Source: Elymus sibiricus
Lineage: Eukaryota > Streptophyta > Magnoliopsida > Poales > Poaceae
Assembly: GCA_039707655.1 (NCBI GenBank)
Contig: CM077668.1
Location: forward strand, 64,931,086-64,995,085
Direction: 5' to 3'
DNA: 64,000 nt
Below are positions 1-11,943 of this stretch, one piece after another (the first letter of the stretch is position 1; every line of letters begins with the position of its first letter). The notes under the pieces are model-generated. The model was not told the DNA's origin. It worked only from the letters and a program-made list of their open reading frames with translations, and ran no database searches. The position numbers and the translations under genes are program-made.

Positions 1-1729
1 TCTTCTCGAGTGATTATTTCTCGGCTCCATCTCCTTGCTCGGCCTTCCTCTCCTCTGCTCTGAGGTCGTGGCCGTCCAGCCACGGCTGTACCATGCTTTG
101 TTCCACTACCATCGAGCCATGGATGATCTAGGTTTTGGGTTTTGGTACTGTTTGAGGTTAATTAGCTTGATTAGCTGCAGTTTTAGGTTGATTGACTTGT
201 GCTAATTGCTTCCTTTGGCTTCTGGATACCACTATCATATTTTTACCCATACATTAGAAAGCAATCAGGTGACTATTGATTCCCCGCAAAAAAAAGGTGA
301 CTAGTGATTAGTTTGGGTCTTCCTGTAAGACAAATGGTCTTTTCATTATGCCTATGGTATAGTCCAATTGTTTTTTTCCTTTGGTCACAACTCTTAGAGG
401 TGGTGTAATTGTCCTGTTAGGAGACTAAGTGAAGTATGGCTGCTCAGGGCAATTATTGTTAGGTTCATTTCTATAATCAAAATGCTTGGCATATAGTTTG
501 CTCATGGCAATTCTGCACAAAGGTGCTTTAATTCTCAGAACAAAATTAGCATTGTGAGCATTTATAAATGTTCAGATGTTACTTACGCTTTATGGAAGTT
601 AAATAATTATGCCTAGTATTTAAGAAAGTAGTGCGCAATTTGTATGTGGTTGTTTGTAAACATCCCAGTATTTCACAAAGCTTTTTGTCTTTTCAATCTG
701 CAACTTTTAATTTATAGCATAAGAAGAACATAGTCCTTGTGCTAAACAGTTAGTTCCTGCCATCTTCCTAGCTTACCTTCTTAGCATGATCCACTATTCT
801 GTGCTAAACTGTGGAAAATTACCTTTTTTGACTTTGTCTTGTACCTTCTATGCTGGCGGAGAGTACCTGCTACCTACCGCCTAGAGAGATGGCTTGGCAG
901 CGATCTTCTCTGCCCTGCCGCTACCAACACCACTGTTGGTTGTTTCATAGAGAGCAATGGAGTGTGTGATCAGGCATCCGACAAGTTTATGACGAAATAT
1001 CTAGATGCACGAGCACCATTTTGAGTTAGTTTTATTCATGCAAGTGAGCAATGGAGTCCTTCTCGACTTCTTCCTCACCACTACACCAATAACAAGTTTA
1101 CTCGATGCCATGTCAAGTAAGTCCTATCCAAATGGGTTCTTGAATCTTGAGAGATATACATGTGTGATTTGTAAACTTTCATTTTTTTCTTGGTCATCGT
1201 AGCTGATGAATCGATCATTTTGGTTGTTCGATGCTGGCTTATTTCACATTTGCTATTGCAGGATACATGTGCGAGGAACCAACATCAAGTGCAAGAAGCA
1301 CATATCTTCCTCACGTAAGTGTATTCGTAGCTTAAGTTGTGCTAGATATGGCTCAAGCTTTTCAGATGCTTTAGCTATGTTGAACATTATAAAATTTCTC
1401 CATGGATTTCATGATTCAGCAACCTACATACTGAAACTATTAGGGTGAGCAGGACACTATTGTCCATTTCTCCTTTCAGTTCCTCTTTTTGCAGTAATAT
1501 TTTGTAAAAAAATTATCCTATCCTGCACTGCTATTTTGCTAAATTTATTAACATATATACTAATCGACGCTACAATGTTGATTAAGAAGCCATACTTTAA
1601 CTTCAATGTATAATGCATTTTATTGGTGTCTGCATTGAAAAGGCAATAACGTATAATGTATGAAATTACCCTCCTGACGTAAAAGATATGTATAATTATT
1701 TGAAAGGTGAATAGTAACTGTTAATTAAA
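1..1729. other. Unassigned AT-rich DNA, no supported gene
   Basis: No ORF here is longer than about 80 codons and none resembles a known protein. Two stretches look exon-like: one at about 1262-1314 lies between a tract ending in CAG and a GTAAGT donor, and an upstream GTAAGT donor sits near 1115. They could be a gene fragment captured by a transposon or a relic of a gene, but no protein match is visible. I treat the stretch as intergenic or old transposon DNA. Confidence 0.4.
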
Positions 1730-2152
1730 TGTAACAGCTCGAGACTAATTCTCTAGATTCTTTCCGTATTTATTGCTATATTATTTGTTTTGTTTTATTT
1801 GTTGCATTCATCATGACATCATCAACATGGCATATGCATCATATTGCATTAATATAAATAATTAATTTGGATATTTTATTTCACCGTTTTGTTAAATGGT
1901 GAATAACTAAACCTCCTTCTCTCTTTCTTTGTTCAACATTGAGACTCAACCCCAAACCCTGGGCACAATCTGTGTGTGACATTTGGGAGCTACCCAAATT
2001 GTTGCGCAATTTTAAAATATCACCTCTAGTTCAAACCCCTTTCGTATAGGAAGCGGAGCTATTTTCATAACGCCGTTTGAACGAAGTCCGAATGGGTTGG
2101 AACTCTGCGTGCGGCCCTGATATATTATAAGTAGGTGACGGAGGAGTAGAAC
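1730..2152 (+). mobile_element. Probable fragment of a Tekay-type Gypsy LTR
   Basis: The segment opens with TGTAACAGCTCGAGAC, a start typical of grass Tekay-type LTRs. It continues with a CATCATG-rich stretch and then the text about 2030-2120 on a frame of short conserved blocks that I recognise from such LTRs. No partner LTR, primer-binding site or coding region is present in the window, so it is a truncated copy or a solo fragment. The family assignment rests on memory of similar LTR starts and is uncertain. Confidence 0.4.
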
Positions 2153-2230
2153 ATTGCGCAATTTTACATAGAATCAATTTGAATCATATAGCTTGGAAAT
2201 TAGATAAAGGAGGTGACGGAGGAGTAGAAC
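2134..2230. repeat. Short direct repeat, 19 bp, period 78 bp
   Basis: GGTGACGGAGGAGTAGAAC occurs at 2134-2152 and again, identical, at 2212-2230. The 59 bp between the copies begins with ATTGCGCAATTTTA, which itself echoes a sequence at about 2023. This could be a small tandem duplication or the target duplication of a short insertion. Confidence 0.7.
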
Positions 2231-2274
2231 TTGATTATGATCGAAAAAATTCATCTTGATTCTGACATCATTTT

Positions 2275-2966
2275 TGTTAGAGTTGTGTCAAATATAGTGT
2301 ACAAGATATATTACAGTTGGACTCTGAGTTGTACTATGTCTAGATAAGTTAGGAGTTGTGTCCTAATAGGACACTTTATCATAGCCCTCTTATACAATGA
2401 GGGGTAGACACACGATGTAACATATGCCAACATAATAGCACAGGTGCGAACCAACCTGTGGTTGGATGGTTAGAGGGACTGTGGTATCCCCAGCCCACCC
2501 GGGTTCAAATCCTGGTGCTCGCATTTATTCCTGAATTTATTTCAGGATTTTCGGCGACGTGCATTCAGTGGGAGGAGACGTTCCCGTCGACGACGAGGCG
2601 CCTATGCTGACTTCGTAAATTTCAAGATGATATGCCGCCTCAGTCATTCGGAGGTGCTCATAGGGGTAGGGTGTGCGTGTGTGCGTTCATAGGGGTGAGT
2701 GTATGCGCGTGTATATGAGCGCTTGCGTCTGTACTGTGTTAAAAAAAAAACATAATAGCACAGGTGCGCAGGGGAGCCGGCGGCATGTGCCGGCACCCGG
2801 GTGACTGGTGTGCGGTATTGTGACGGTGTCACGGGGAGGAGCGCCCGTAATCATGCCCCGGGGATGTAGCCGAGTTCGGTGAACCTCGTTAACAAATCTC
2901 GGTGTCCTGCTCGTGTGATTGCTTGGTCCTCGCATGATCGACTATGCGCCTCGAATTATTCTAACA
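2275..2966 (+). repeat. 5' LTR of Copia-1, split by an Au SINE
   Basis: It matches the 3' LTR at 17163-17536 along its length once the SINE and one target-duplication copy (2449-2768 region) are removed. It begins TGTTAG and ends CTAACA, a perfect 6-bp inverted terminus. The TATA-like sequence is CTTATACAATG here, against CTTATATAATG in the 3' copy. Confidence 0.9.
2449..2750 (+). mobile_element. Au-type SINE
   Basis: This is a 302-bp tRNA-derived short interspersed element transcribed by RNA polymerase III. An A-box-like region (TGGTTGGATGG, about 2458-2468) and a B box (GGTTCAAATCC, 2502-2512) lie in the tRNA-like head. The body continues to a GTACTGTGTT end followed by ten A residues. An 18-bp target duplication, CATAATAGCACAGGTGCG, flanks it at 2431-2448 and 2751-2768. 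I recognise the sequence as the Au SINE of Triticeae and other plants. It encodes no protein and depends on LINE enzymes. The perfect flanking repeat and the intact 3' end imply a complete, fairly recent insertion. Confidence 0.93.
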
Positions 2967-2968
2967 AG

Positions 2969-2981
2969 TGGTATCATGAGC
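2969..2981 (+). promoter_or_regulatory. Primer-binding site of Copia-1
   Basis: TGGTATCATGAGC lies two bases after the 5' LTR. It is close to the TGGTATCAGAGC site complementary to the 3' end of initiator tRNA-Met that is used by most plant Copia elements. Confidence 0.75.
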
Positions 2982-3594
2982 TAGGCTGTTCGGAGGTCGC
3001 GGATTGTTGATTTAGAGTAAGGTACGTGTAGGCAGGCTTGACATGCGGCGATCGTGGATTGATCGGGCGAGCGTACAGGCACAAGCGGCGGCGCGTCGCG
3101 CACAGGCAGGCAGGCAGCAGGTCGATTGATCGACGGACGCTGGCTGCGGAGGCCCAAAGGCGCGTGCGTTGGCAGCGGCCCAGGTGGCGGAAGCCGCAAG
3201 GCTGCAGGCAGCGAGTCACGGACCAATCGGCGGATCGTGCACTGGATCGGGTCGCGTACAGCAGGCAAGAGTAGTCAGACTTTGAGATTTGTTTTGAAAA
3301 AAAGAGGACCGAGTCCTCGTGTGTAGGGTGCAAGGCAGATCAGATCAAATAGGCAGATGAAATCCATAGATACGTGATACACATCCATTGGAACTAGCGC
3401 AAGGCAAGGGCATTAGAAAAGCTAGCTAGCATTGGAATTTTGTGCCAAGGGAGCTACGCCACGTGAGGAAACCCGACCAAAAGCCTTTTGGTTTGATTGC
3501 TAGTAGTACATGGAGGTTCTGCTCGTATACTTGGGGCATCGCGTGGAAAACTTAGATAATTTTTTTTTTCACAAGGTCAGCCGTACAAAGAACC

Positions 3595-3911
3595 ATGGCG
3601 CCAACGGCTACTAGGTTTGAGGTGGAGAAGTTCGACGGGACTGAAAACCTTGGGTTATGGCAGACAAGAGTGAAAGATTTGGTGGCACAACAGAGATGCT
3701 TGAAGGCGTTGCGGGAAGTCATGTCAGATAGGATGGAATTATCATGTGATGGATGGAAATTCATGAAAGATGATTTGGAGCCTGGAACGTGTCGTGCAGC
3801 AAAACAAGTTGGGCTGGGTCGGACTAGACAGGCTGACGGATCGACGGAGATGTCGGCCGGAACAGAAGACAGTGGTGGGATCGGCGATGACGACATAGGA
3901 GCATGGTGCTG
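3595..3911 (+). pseudogene. gag: Copia gag N-terminal fragment, truncated
   Basis: The ATG at 3595 opens a frame whose first 45 or so residues read like Copia Gag (UBN2-type), with a typical FDGT...LWQTRVKDL block at about residues 13-30. After roughly residue 50 the similarity fades, which suggests an old internal deletion. At 3911 the frame is cut by the Gypsy-A insertion. Full Copia Gag-Pol polyproteins run to about 1300 residues, so this is a relic with no enzymatic part. Downstream interior sequence resumes at 16264 but is non-coding. Confidence 0.7.
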
Positions 3912-6900
3912 TGTGGCATCCCGGCTCCGAGAACCGGGTTGCCCTGTGTTCCAGCCCAGAGATCATGTCTTCTGAAAACACACAACAATCTGGAACAGAA
4001 CTTAACCGCTTTATTAATATGATACAAATACAAAGGTTCAGTATTACACGGTCTTACGAGGCCAGGTGGCACGTCTCGTGCTTTGACAATATCTACATTA
4101 TTTATGTTGCAACTCAGGGGCCTCGGCACTTGTGGTGGAATACTACGGCGTGGCGAAACAACTGGGTGACGGAACTCCACTCCACAGGGACACTGCTGGG
4201 ACACGGCCTAGCTCGCGAAGTAAGGACCCTCGGGATTCCCATACACGGCTTCTCCTACATCTGGCATGATAAGGTAGGTGAGTACTTGGAATGTACTCGC
4301 AAGCTCACAACAATCATAAGCATCAAGACAAAACAACAGCATGGCAATGACAGGTTAAGCAATCAGTGTCATGATAGAGTGACTAAACATGTACTGTTAA
4401 CCTACTGAAACATAAGCCCTCGTGTTAAGGTCGCACATACCAACTGACTTAACATCGTGATCATCCCATGATCACCTCAAGTTCATAATCAACATGACAA
4501 GACAAGTGTTAAGATAAGTTCTTCCATCATTAGCGTTGATCAGATACTGTGACCTAGTATGAACTGTGTGCAATACCATCGACGCGGCTATTCGAATAGA
4601 TTCTTACACTCTGCAGAAGTTGCGCACTTCACCCACACCATGGACATTTGTCCAACAAAACTCGTCTACCGCATGACACTAATACCGTATCACCGACATC
4701 CTCTCAGGTCATGTCCTAGGTGGCCCCTTCTATCATCTCTCGACACGTGCCACTTCATGGCTAAAAACTGTCCCAAACGGGAACCCTTGGCCAAATAACT
4801 CGGGCTCACAAGGTTACCGTCGCCTACTGGGCCAAGGTAGCTCGCATGCCTAACCTTCCCTCTTTGGTGATACCAATAAAAGTGCATAACGGTAGCCCAA
4901 GTCAGGGCCTCCCCATAAAGGCAAATGTGGGTGCACTGGTAAGCTCGGTTCGGTGGCACTATGACTATATCAACTGGTTACTCAAGTTTAATCTGTTAAC
5001 AGTATTTTACCTTAACAGTACTTGATCTAAGTCAAAGCAAAATAACTTACCAGGGCAAAGCATAGTCACGATCCTGGCATTCATATTTACTTTGCGAAGC
5101 TAGCAAGCAGTTTAGGTGAATGCATTAACTATACTAGGCATGGACCTACTGATCATAATAATTGCAAGTAATAATATGGCAGCAGCATGGAAGAATTATT
5201 AGCAACAACAATTATAACATTATCGAGTTTTTAATAATGCAAACATTGATCAAAATTTATTCAAAACCATAGCTCTTGCAATGCCATCATGCAAGTGGAT
5301 GATGTGGCTTGCCTTGATCAAAAGGGGTGTTGCAATACTCCTGGTCTTTAGCACCAGAGCTATTTTCCTCTGAAAAATATTTTTAAGAAGCTTCCATAAA
5401 TGTCACATATTGCATTTTCTCTGTCCAGAAATTCTAGACAGCTTGGAAAATTATGATTTTTGGTCAAAAGACAGAGGAGTTCAAGACAAAACCAATGCAA
5501 AAAGTTTCAATTCATTTGGACTCATGGTTTGAAAATGAGAGCTAGTCAAAGTTCCTGGTCAAATCTGGAAATAAAACAGAAAAACAGAAAATCCTAGAGC
5601 GGCCACGTCGAAGACGTAAACCTCCAGGGCACCTCCACTTACCGCTTCGGCGCGAGAGAAAGAGAGACAGATAGGTGGGGTCCCGGCTGGGTTTAAATAG
5701 AGAGAGAGAGGAACAGAGCAACGCGGCTCTGCCGGCGGTGATTCTCCGGCGAGGAGACCTCGGCGGCGACCGGAGATGAACGGAATGGAGAGAGAAGACG
5801 AGGGCGGTTCTACATGTACCCACAGGATGGGCGGAGATGGATGGACGGCGTCGGGAGTTTCCTCTCCAGAATCGGCCGGTGGAGGTGCTCGTCGGATTCG
5901 CTGGTTCCAGCAAGGACTCGAGCAATCAAGCATAGCAGCAGGACCAGGAGAAGCTGGGGAGTTCAGGGGAGGCGACGGCTGGAGCTGGGATGGTCCAGAG
6001 GTGGGTAGTGGCAGAGCTAGCTCGGCGGCGGAGCTCTGGTGGGATTCGAGGCCAGAGGGCCTCCCGGCCTTGGCTCGGCAGGCTGGGGGTTGATTTGAGG
6101 CGAGGCGAGGATTTCTGGATGCTGGGAGGAGCCCGGCGGGGTGCTATTTATAGCTGGGGAGGAGATGCCGGCTCGGGTGCCGCCGAGGAGGAAACAGCCG
6201 GAGCACCGCATTGAGCTGGCCGTCACAGAGCGGGGCGACACGACAGGAGAGAGGGGAGGAAGACAAGGCCAGAGGCTAGGCTCCGGGTGCATTGAATGGG
6301 CCGGTTGGCCACTGTGCCGCACTGTGCGGCGCATGGTCTGCGTCGGCCGCATCTGCCGGAACTTGCTACCAGCGATGAGGCGCTTCCAGATGAGCCACAT
6401 GGACGGTGGGGAGGGCGTTGGCACTCCAGGACAGGGTACAGTGAATCGAGCGAGCGGCGCCAGCGAGGCCCAAGATGGGACGACACTCAGAGCGCGTCTT
6501 TGGTATGCCAGACGCGTGGTCACCGTGTGCACTGGCGCACGCGGGGCGACCTGGCCTGGTAGCCCGTGTCCAGGGTGTAGTCCCTTCACCTAGTAGCCCA
6601 TCAATGGCTTGCAATCGACCTAAGCTTGCCTGGACAGCTCAGCAGCTTCCAGATAAGTTTCTGGACAGAAACTTAATAGAATTTTCTAGGAAATTTGGCT
6701 GGGTAATTTGAGCTGAATTTTGGTGTGAGTAGGTTATCTAAGAGGGTCTACAAACTGGAAAAAAATTCAGGAATTATTGAGGTCTGAAAAATATAGTTGC
6801 CTCACAAAGTCGCAGATCTGTCCAGAAGCTGGTAGGAATTATTTGGCCAAAATAATGAATTGGGAAATGAAATGTTTTTGCATATTGTGGCAGGATAGAA

Positions 6901-7210
6901 TGTCAAGAATATGTGGGAGAAATTTGAGGCAAAACTGAGCTAGGAAACTATAGGTTGCTTCACAACCTAAGGAGGAACTGAGTATTCCTTTTGAGAAAAG
7001 GGAATATATGATAGCAAGTAAAATTAGGGCTTCGGCTAGAAAGCTTATGACAGGGATTTGGCAAGGTTTTGAGAGTCTTGGCATACTTGGGAAAAGAAAT
7101 GAAAATGTTCCCAAGTCCAGAGTCCAATGAATTGGTTCAAATCCATCAAATAGCAATTAAAACCAGAAAAGTTTTTAAAAAGAAAAGGTTGCAAAAACCA
7201 GGGTGTCACA
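3912..7210 (-). repeat. 3' LTR of Gypsy-A
   Basis: This 3299-bp LTR matches 12965-16263 in the same orientation throughout, with scattered substitutions. On the minus strand it starts TGTGACACC and ends TGCCACA. A TATA box (TATAAATAG on the minus strand, 6144-6152) marks the promoter. ORFs of 100-190 codons seen in its GC-rich middle are not conserved as proteins and overlap the TATA region. Confidence 0.94.
6144..6152 (-). promoter_or_regulatory. TATA box in the 3' LTR of Gypsy-A
   Basis: TATAAATAG on the minus strand within a GC-rich segment. The same box is kept at 15198-15206 in the other LTR, where it would drive the genomic transcript. Confidence 0.7.
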
Positions 7211-7212
7211 AA

Positions 7213-7224
7213 CCTACCCCCCTT
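7213..7224 (-). promoter_or_regulatory. Polypurine tract of Gypsy-A
   Basis: On the minus strand AAGGGGGGTAGG lies next to the 3' LTR, where it would prime plus-strand DNA synthesis. It is identical to the tract of Gypsy-C at 34133-34144. A perfect 7-bp inverted repeat (7225-7231 and 7235-7241) lies immediately upstream. Confidence 0.85.
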
Positions 7225-7248
7225 AGGATGAATCTCATCCTCGAGATT

Positions 7249-10202
7249 CTATGGCTCAGGGAACAAATACGGATATGCTGACTTCAGAAAATCCTCTCTT
7301 TCCCAGGTAGCTTCATCCTTAGTATGGTGATCCCACAGTACCTTATAAAACCTGACCACCTTGCTTCGGGTAGTTCTTTTCATCTCATCCAAAATTTTGA
7401 CAGGTCTCTCTTCATATGTCAAATCCTTGGTCAGCTCTAGTTCTCTCATATCTGCCTGCTTGACTGGTGGCGCAATGCACTTTCTTAACTGTGATACGTG
7501 AAAAACATCGTGAACTTCTGATAGTTCCGGAGGCAATTCCAACTGATAGGCCACTCTGCCTCTTCGAGCTATCACCGGGAAGGGTCCAATATATCTGGGT
7601 GCAAGCTTTCCTCGGGTATGAAACCTCTTTATTCCTTTCATGGGGGTTACTCGAAGATAGGCATATTCCCCGGGCTCAAAGTTTACTTCACGATGCTTTG
7701 GATCATAATAGCTCTTTTGACGGGACTTGGCTGCTCGCAGGCGATCTTGGATCTCCTTAACTTGTCTCTCAGCCTCGAGCATCAAATTCGAGCCAAAGAT
7801 ACGACTGTCCCCTGTCTGTGACCAATTTAAGGGGGTGCAGCATTTACGTCCGTACAACGCCTCAAATGGTGTCATCTTGAGGCTTGTCTGATAGCTGTTG
7901 TTGTAGGAGAATTCTGCATATGGAAGGCTATCTTCCCACTTGGATCCATAGGCAAGACCACAGGATCTGAGCATGTCCTCGAGTATTTGATTTACTCATT
8001 CTGTCTGTCCATCCGTCTGTGGGTGGTAAGCCATGCTATGCTTCAACATGGTTCCCAGAGCTTGGTGTAGACGTAGCCAGAATGCTAAAGTGAACGGAGA
8101 CCCTCTATCTGATGTGATGGACTTGGGTACTCCATGAAGACTGACAATGTGGGACATATAGAGCTGTGCAAGCTGGTCAGCTCGATAGGTGGTCTTTACC
8201 AGAATAAAGTGGGCCACCTTGGTGAGGATATCTACAATAACCCAGATAGCATCATGGCCCCGAGCTGACTTGGGTAACCCAACAATGAAGTCCATACATA
8301 TGTCATCCCATTTCCACTACGGAACTTGCAGCGGTTGCAGCAATCCGGCTGGTTTCTGATGTTCGGCTTTAACTTTATTGCATATGTCACAGCAAGCAAC
8401 ATAATATGCAATGTCTTTCCGCATACCTGGCCACCAGAAGGTTGTCTTCAAGTCTTGGTACATTTTGGTACCTCCGGGATGAATGGAGTATGCTGACTCA
8501 TGTGCTTCTCGAAGTATTTGCTGCCTCAAGTTGTCCTGATCAGGTACGCATATCCGATGATCGAACCAGAGCATACCTTGTTCATCAACACAGAAGGGTT
8601 TAGCTTCTTCTTGTCGTACCTTCTCCTTGATCTCCTGAATGCCCATATCCTTTACTTGTGCATCCTTAATTTCCTTCTCAAGGGTTGGGGTAATTTCCAG
8701 GGTATTTGGGCCACAAAGTGTCAGGCTGAGCTTGGCACATTCTTCTCATAGTACCGGGTTAATGCTCTCCATCATCATATTTACCATACCCGGCTTTCTA
8801 CTAAGAGCATCAGCGACCACGTTGGCCTTTCCGGGATGATAATTTATCCCAAGGTCATAATCCTTGACCAATTCTATCCATCTTCTTTGCCTGAGATTGA
8901 GATCGGGTTGAGTGAAAATATAATTGAGACTCTTATGGTCCGTATATATTTCACATCTTTGTCCAATGAGGTATTGCCTCCAAATCTTCAAAGCATGGAC
9001 TACGGCTGCTAGTTCTAGATCGTGGGTTGGATAATTTTCTTCATGCGGCCGTAGTTGTCTGGATGTGTATGCTATAATTTTTCCATCTTGCATTAGCACG
9101 CAATCAATCCCGCATCTGGAAGCATCACAGTATATATCAAAACTCTTGTGAATATTTGGCAAAGCTAAGACGGGTGCCGGGGTAAGCCTCGTCTTTAACT
9201 CCTTGAAACTGTCTTCACATTCTTCCGTTCTGTCAAACTTGTGGTTCTTCTTCAGAAGCTCTGTCAGGGGTTTGGCTATCTTAGAAAATCCTTCAATGAA
9301 GCAACAATAATAGCCTGCCAATCCCAGGAAACTACGGACTTCAGTCACTGTAACTGGCGTCTTCTAGTTTACTACATCAGCCACTTTGCTGGGATCAATT
9401 GCCACACCTTGTTCTGACAGAATATGTCCCAAAAATCCCACTTCTTTTAGCCAAAACTCACACTTGCTGAATTTGGCATATAAGCGGTGGGCTCGCAGCC
9501 TCTCCAGTATGGTACGGAGGTGTTGCTTGTGTTCATCCTCACTCTTGGAGTAGATGAGAATATCATTGATGAACACTACCACAAACTTGTCCAAGAAGTC
9601 CATGAAAACTTTGTTCATCATGTTCATGAAGTATGCTGGAGTGTTGGTTAGTCCAAATGACATGACTGTAAATTCATACAGACCATATCGCGTGGTGAAA
9701 GCTGTCTTGGGGATATCTTCTTGCTTGACTTTCAACTGATGATATCCCGTTCGAAGGTTGATCTTTGAGAACACCCGAGCCCCATTTAACTGGTCAAATC
9801 GATCGTCAATGCGGGGAAGTAGGTATTTATTCTTTATGGTGGCCTCATTTCATGGACAGTAGTCCACACACACTCGTAGGCTGCGTCTTTCTTTTTAACA
9901 AACGACACAGGTGATCCCCATGGTGATGTGCTTGGACGGACGTATCCCTTCTGCAATAGCTCATCCAATTGCTTCTTTAACTCTACCAATTTTGTGGATG
10001 GCATTCGGTAGTACCTTTTGTAGATCAGGGCCGTCTCGGGAATAACATCGATGGCAAACTCTAGCTCTCGGTCGGGTGGTATTCCTGGTAACTCCTCAGG
10101 AAAAACATCTGGAAATTCGCTGACTACCGGAATCATGTTCATATCTGTGACGATAGCCTTGTATGCCATTCCCTTCTTTGGTAGTATTCTGCTGGCAATG
10201 AA
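7249..10202 (-). pseudogene. pol: Gypsy-A pol: RT, RNase H, integrase, chromodomain (degenerate)
   Basis: Reverse transcriptase lies at about 10170-9364, RNase H at 9350-8750, the integrase zinc-binding region at 8646-8317, its catalytic core at 8295-7996 and its C-terminus at 7974-7249. The C-terminus ends in a chromodomain-like segment (about 7450-7250), which in this family can guide insertion to marked chromatin. The RT active site reads FINDILIY where FIDDILIY is expected, so one catalytic Asp has become Asn. A frameshift lies near 9840-9880. From there to 7249 all blocks share one frame, broken by stops at 9364, 8746, 8317 and 7996. Each of these stops can be explained by one C-to-T or G-to-A change. 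Confidence 0.92.
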
Positions 10203-11697
10203 CTAAGCTGGTCGTTCGGCGGGATTGACCAAGGTTACCCTCCGGGTTGCACAATTGATGCAAACTCGATGCTGAGTAAGCCAGTCCATTCCCAGTATTG
10301 CATCCAATCCAGAGGATTCGATTGAGATGAGTGTGGCTAGAAATTCCACACCATTTATTACAATTTCCAAATCCTTGCATATGATATTTGTTCTGAGCAT
10401 GGAACCAGGGGATTGTACCACCATGATTTTATCCAAAAAAGAAAGAGAAAAGTTGTGTATGGTGGAAAAGCTCCGCAAGATGAACAAATGGGAAGCTCCG
10501 GAATCAAATAAAATTATTGCAGGTATGTTATTAATAGGAAACATACCGAGGATCACGTCTAGGGATTCGCGGGCTTCTTCGGTGGAGATATGACGAACTT
10601 GGCCGTGATGGAAGTTCTGCTTGCAGCGGCGTCCAAGACTGTTAACTTGCGGCTTGAAGTCGGACTGAGGTTTCCCGACTTTGGTAGGGCACTGTCTGGC
10701 ATAATGCCCTGCTTGTCCACATGTGAAGCAAGTGTTGTTGCGCTGACAGTCCTCCAGTACAGGACGCTTGATGTACGGCTTGTCCTGGTTGTCCATCTTA
10801 CTATTGTGGTTGTTGTTGCCAGGGTTCCAGGCTGGCTTGTACTCAGTCTGGGTGGGCTGCCAGGTGCGTTGCTTCTATGGAAACTGCTCACGATCATCCT
10901 TCCTAGGCTCAAACTTGCGCTTGCGATCATCATACCCAGTCTTGGATTCATACGCAGACTTATGTTCTCTTTCTGCTATGAGAATTTGTTCACCAGAGCC
11001 TGGAAGTCCGAGAAATCCAACATGCTGAGTTGGCTACGGAGGGTACGATTGAGTCCTCCAAGGAAGCGGTCTATCTTCCTTTATTCAGTAGACACGTCAT
11101 GAGTCGAGTACGAGCCAAATGGTTGAACTTATTCAGGTACTCGGTCACCGAAGTGTTTCCTTGGGTAAGGGCAAGAAATTCCCTTTGCTTGACCTTCAGT
11201 ATACCGGTCGGAATATGATACTTGCGGAACTTTTCCTTGAATTTTTCCCAAGTGAAGCTTTCCGCTGGGGGCCACATAGCCTTTGTATTGTCCCACCAGA
11301 TAGCAGCAGGTCCTTCCAAATAGTGAGTGGCAAAAGGTACTTTATCTGACTCTTCGCAGCGAGCTATTTCCAGTTTCTTCTCAATAGTCCCCAGCCAGTC
11401 ATTAGCCTCCATTGGGTCTATAGCCTGATTGAAACTCAGTGGCTTGGTGCGCTCAAAATCAGATAACTTAGAATGTGTACCATTATGCTAATTCTGTCCC
11501 ACCATAGTCTGCATACTCTTCAGAAAATCCATAAAGTCCTAATTTCTCTTTTCTTCAAACATCCTCATAATCTGGTCTATAGTCGGTGCCTGGGGTGGAG
11601 GAGGCGAAGGGTTTTCTGGTGACTATCCTGCCTGCCTAGTGGATCGACGAACTGGGGTGTCGTCTCCACCATAACTGCTATTACTACATCTCTTCAT
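10203..11697 (-). pseudogene. gag: Gypsy-A gag and protease (degenerate)
   Basis: The likely start is the ATG at 11697. The Gag core (11412-11071) has the WWDN...KFREKYHIP-like pattern of chromovirus Gag. A CCHC zinc knuckle, CFTCGQAGHYARQC, lies near 10730-10690 and would bind RNA. The aspartic protease follows, with the catalytic motif LFDSGAS near 10500 and a GMDWL block near 10275. At least three in-frame stops lie before the Gag core, one stop lies near 10880, and a frameshift lies near 11090. The protease runs into RT in the same frame after a stop at 10203-10205, so the original was one Gag-Pol frame. Confidence 0.9.
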
Positions 11698-11943
11698 CCT
11701 ATATCGTTCCCAATATGAAGTACCAAATTGATGAGCAACATCCATAAGGGAAAATAAGATGATACCAAACAAAAACTAAATAAGATGCAAAAAGAGCAAC
11801 ATAATTATACATAGCAACCCAACATCATACATGCCAAAATAGCAGAGGATATCATGACCAGTACTGCTCATACGGCAGTTGACAACATGCAGAACTACTA
11901 TGAGGGATGCAATGCATACTCATGCTGAAGCTCGACACCAGCT

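Noticed and set aside
2449..2520. tRNA-like gene
   Set aside because: The tRNA-like head with B box is the start of a SINE with poly-A tail and target duplication, not a functional tRNA gene.
6017..6589. 190-codon ORF in the LTR of Gypsy-A, with a 155-codon partner at 15175-15642
   Set aside because: Partly shared simply because the two LTRs are copies. It spans the TATA box region, and no domain is visible.
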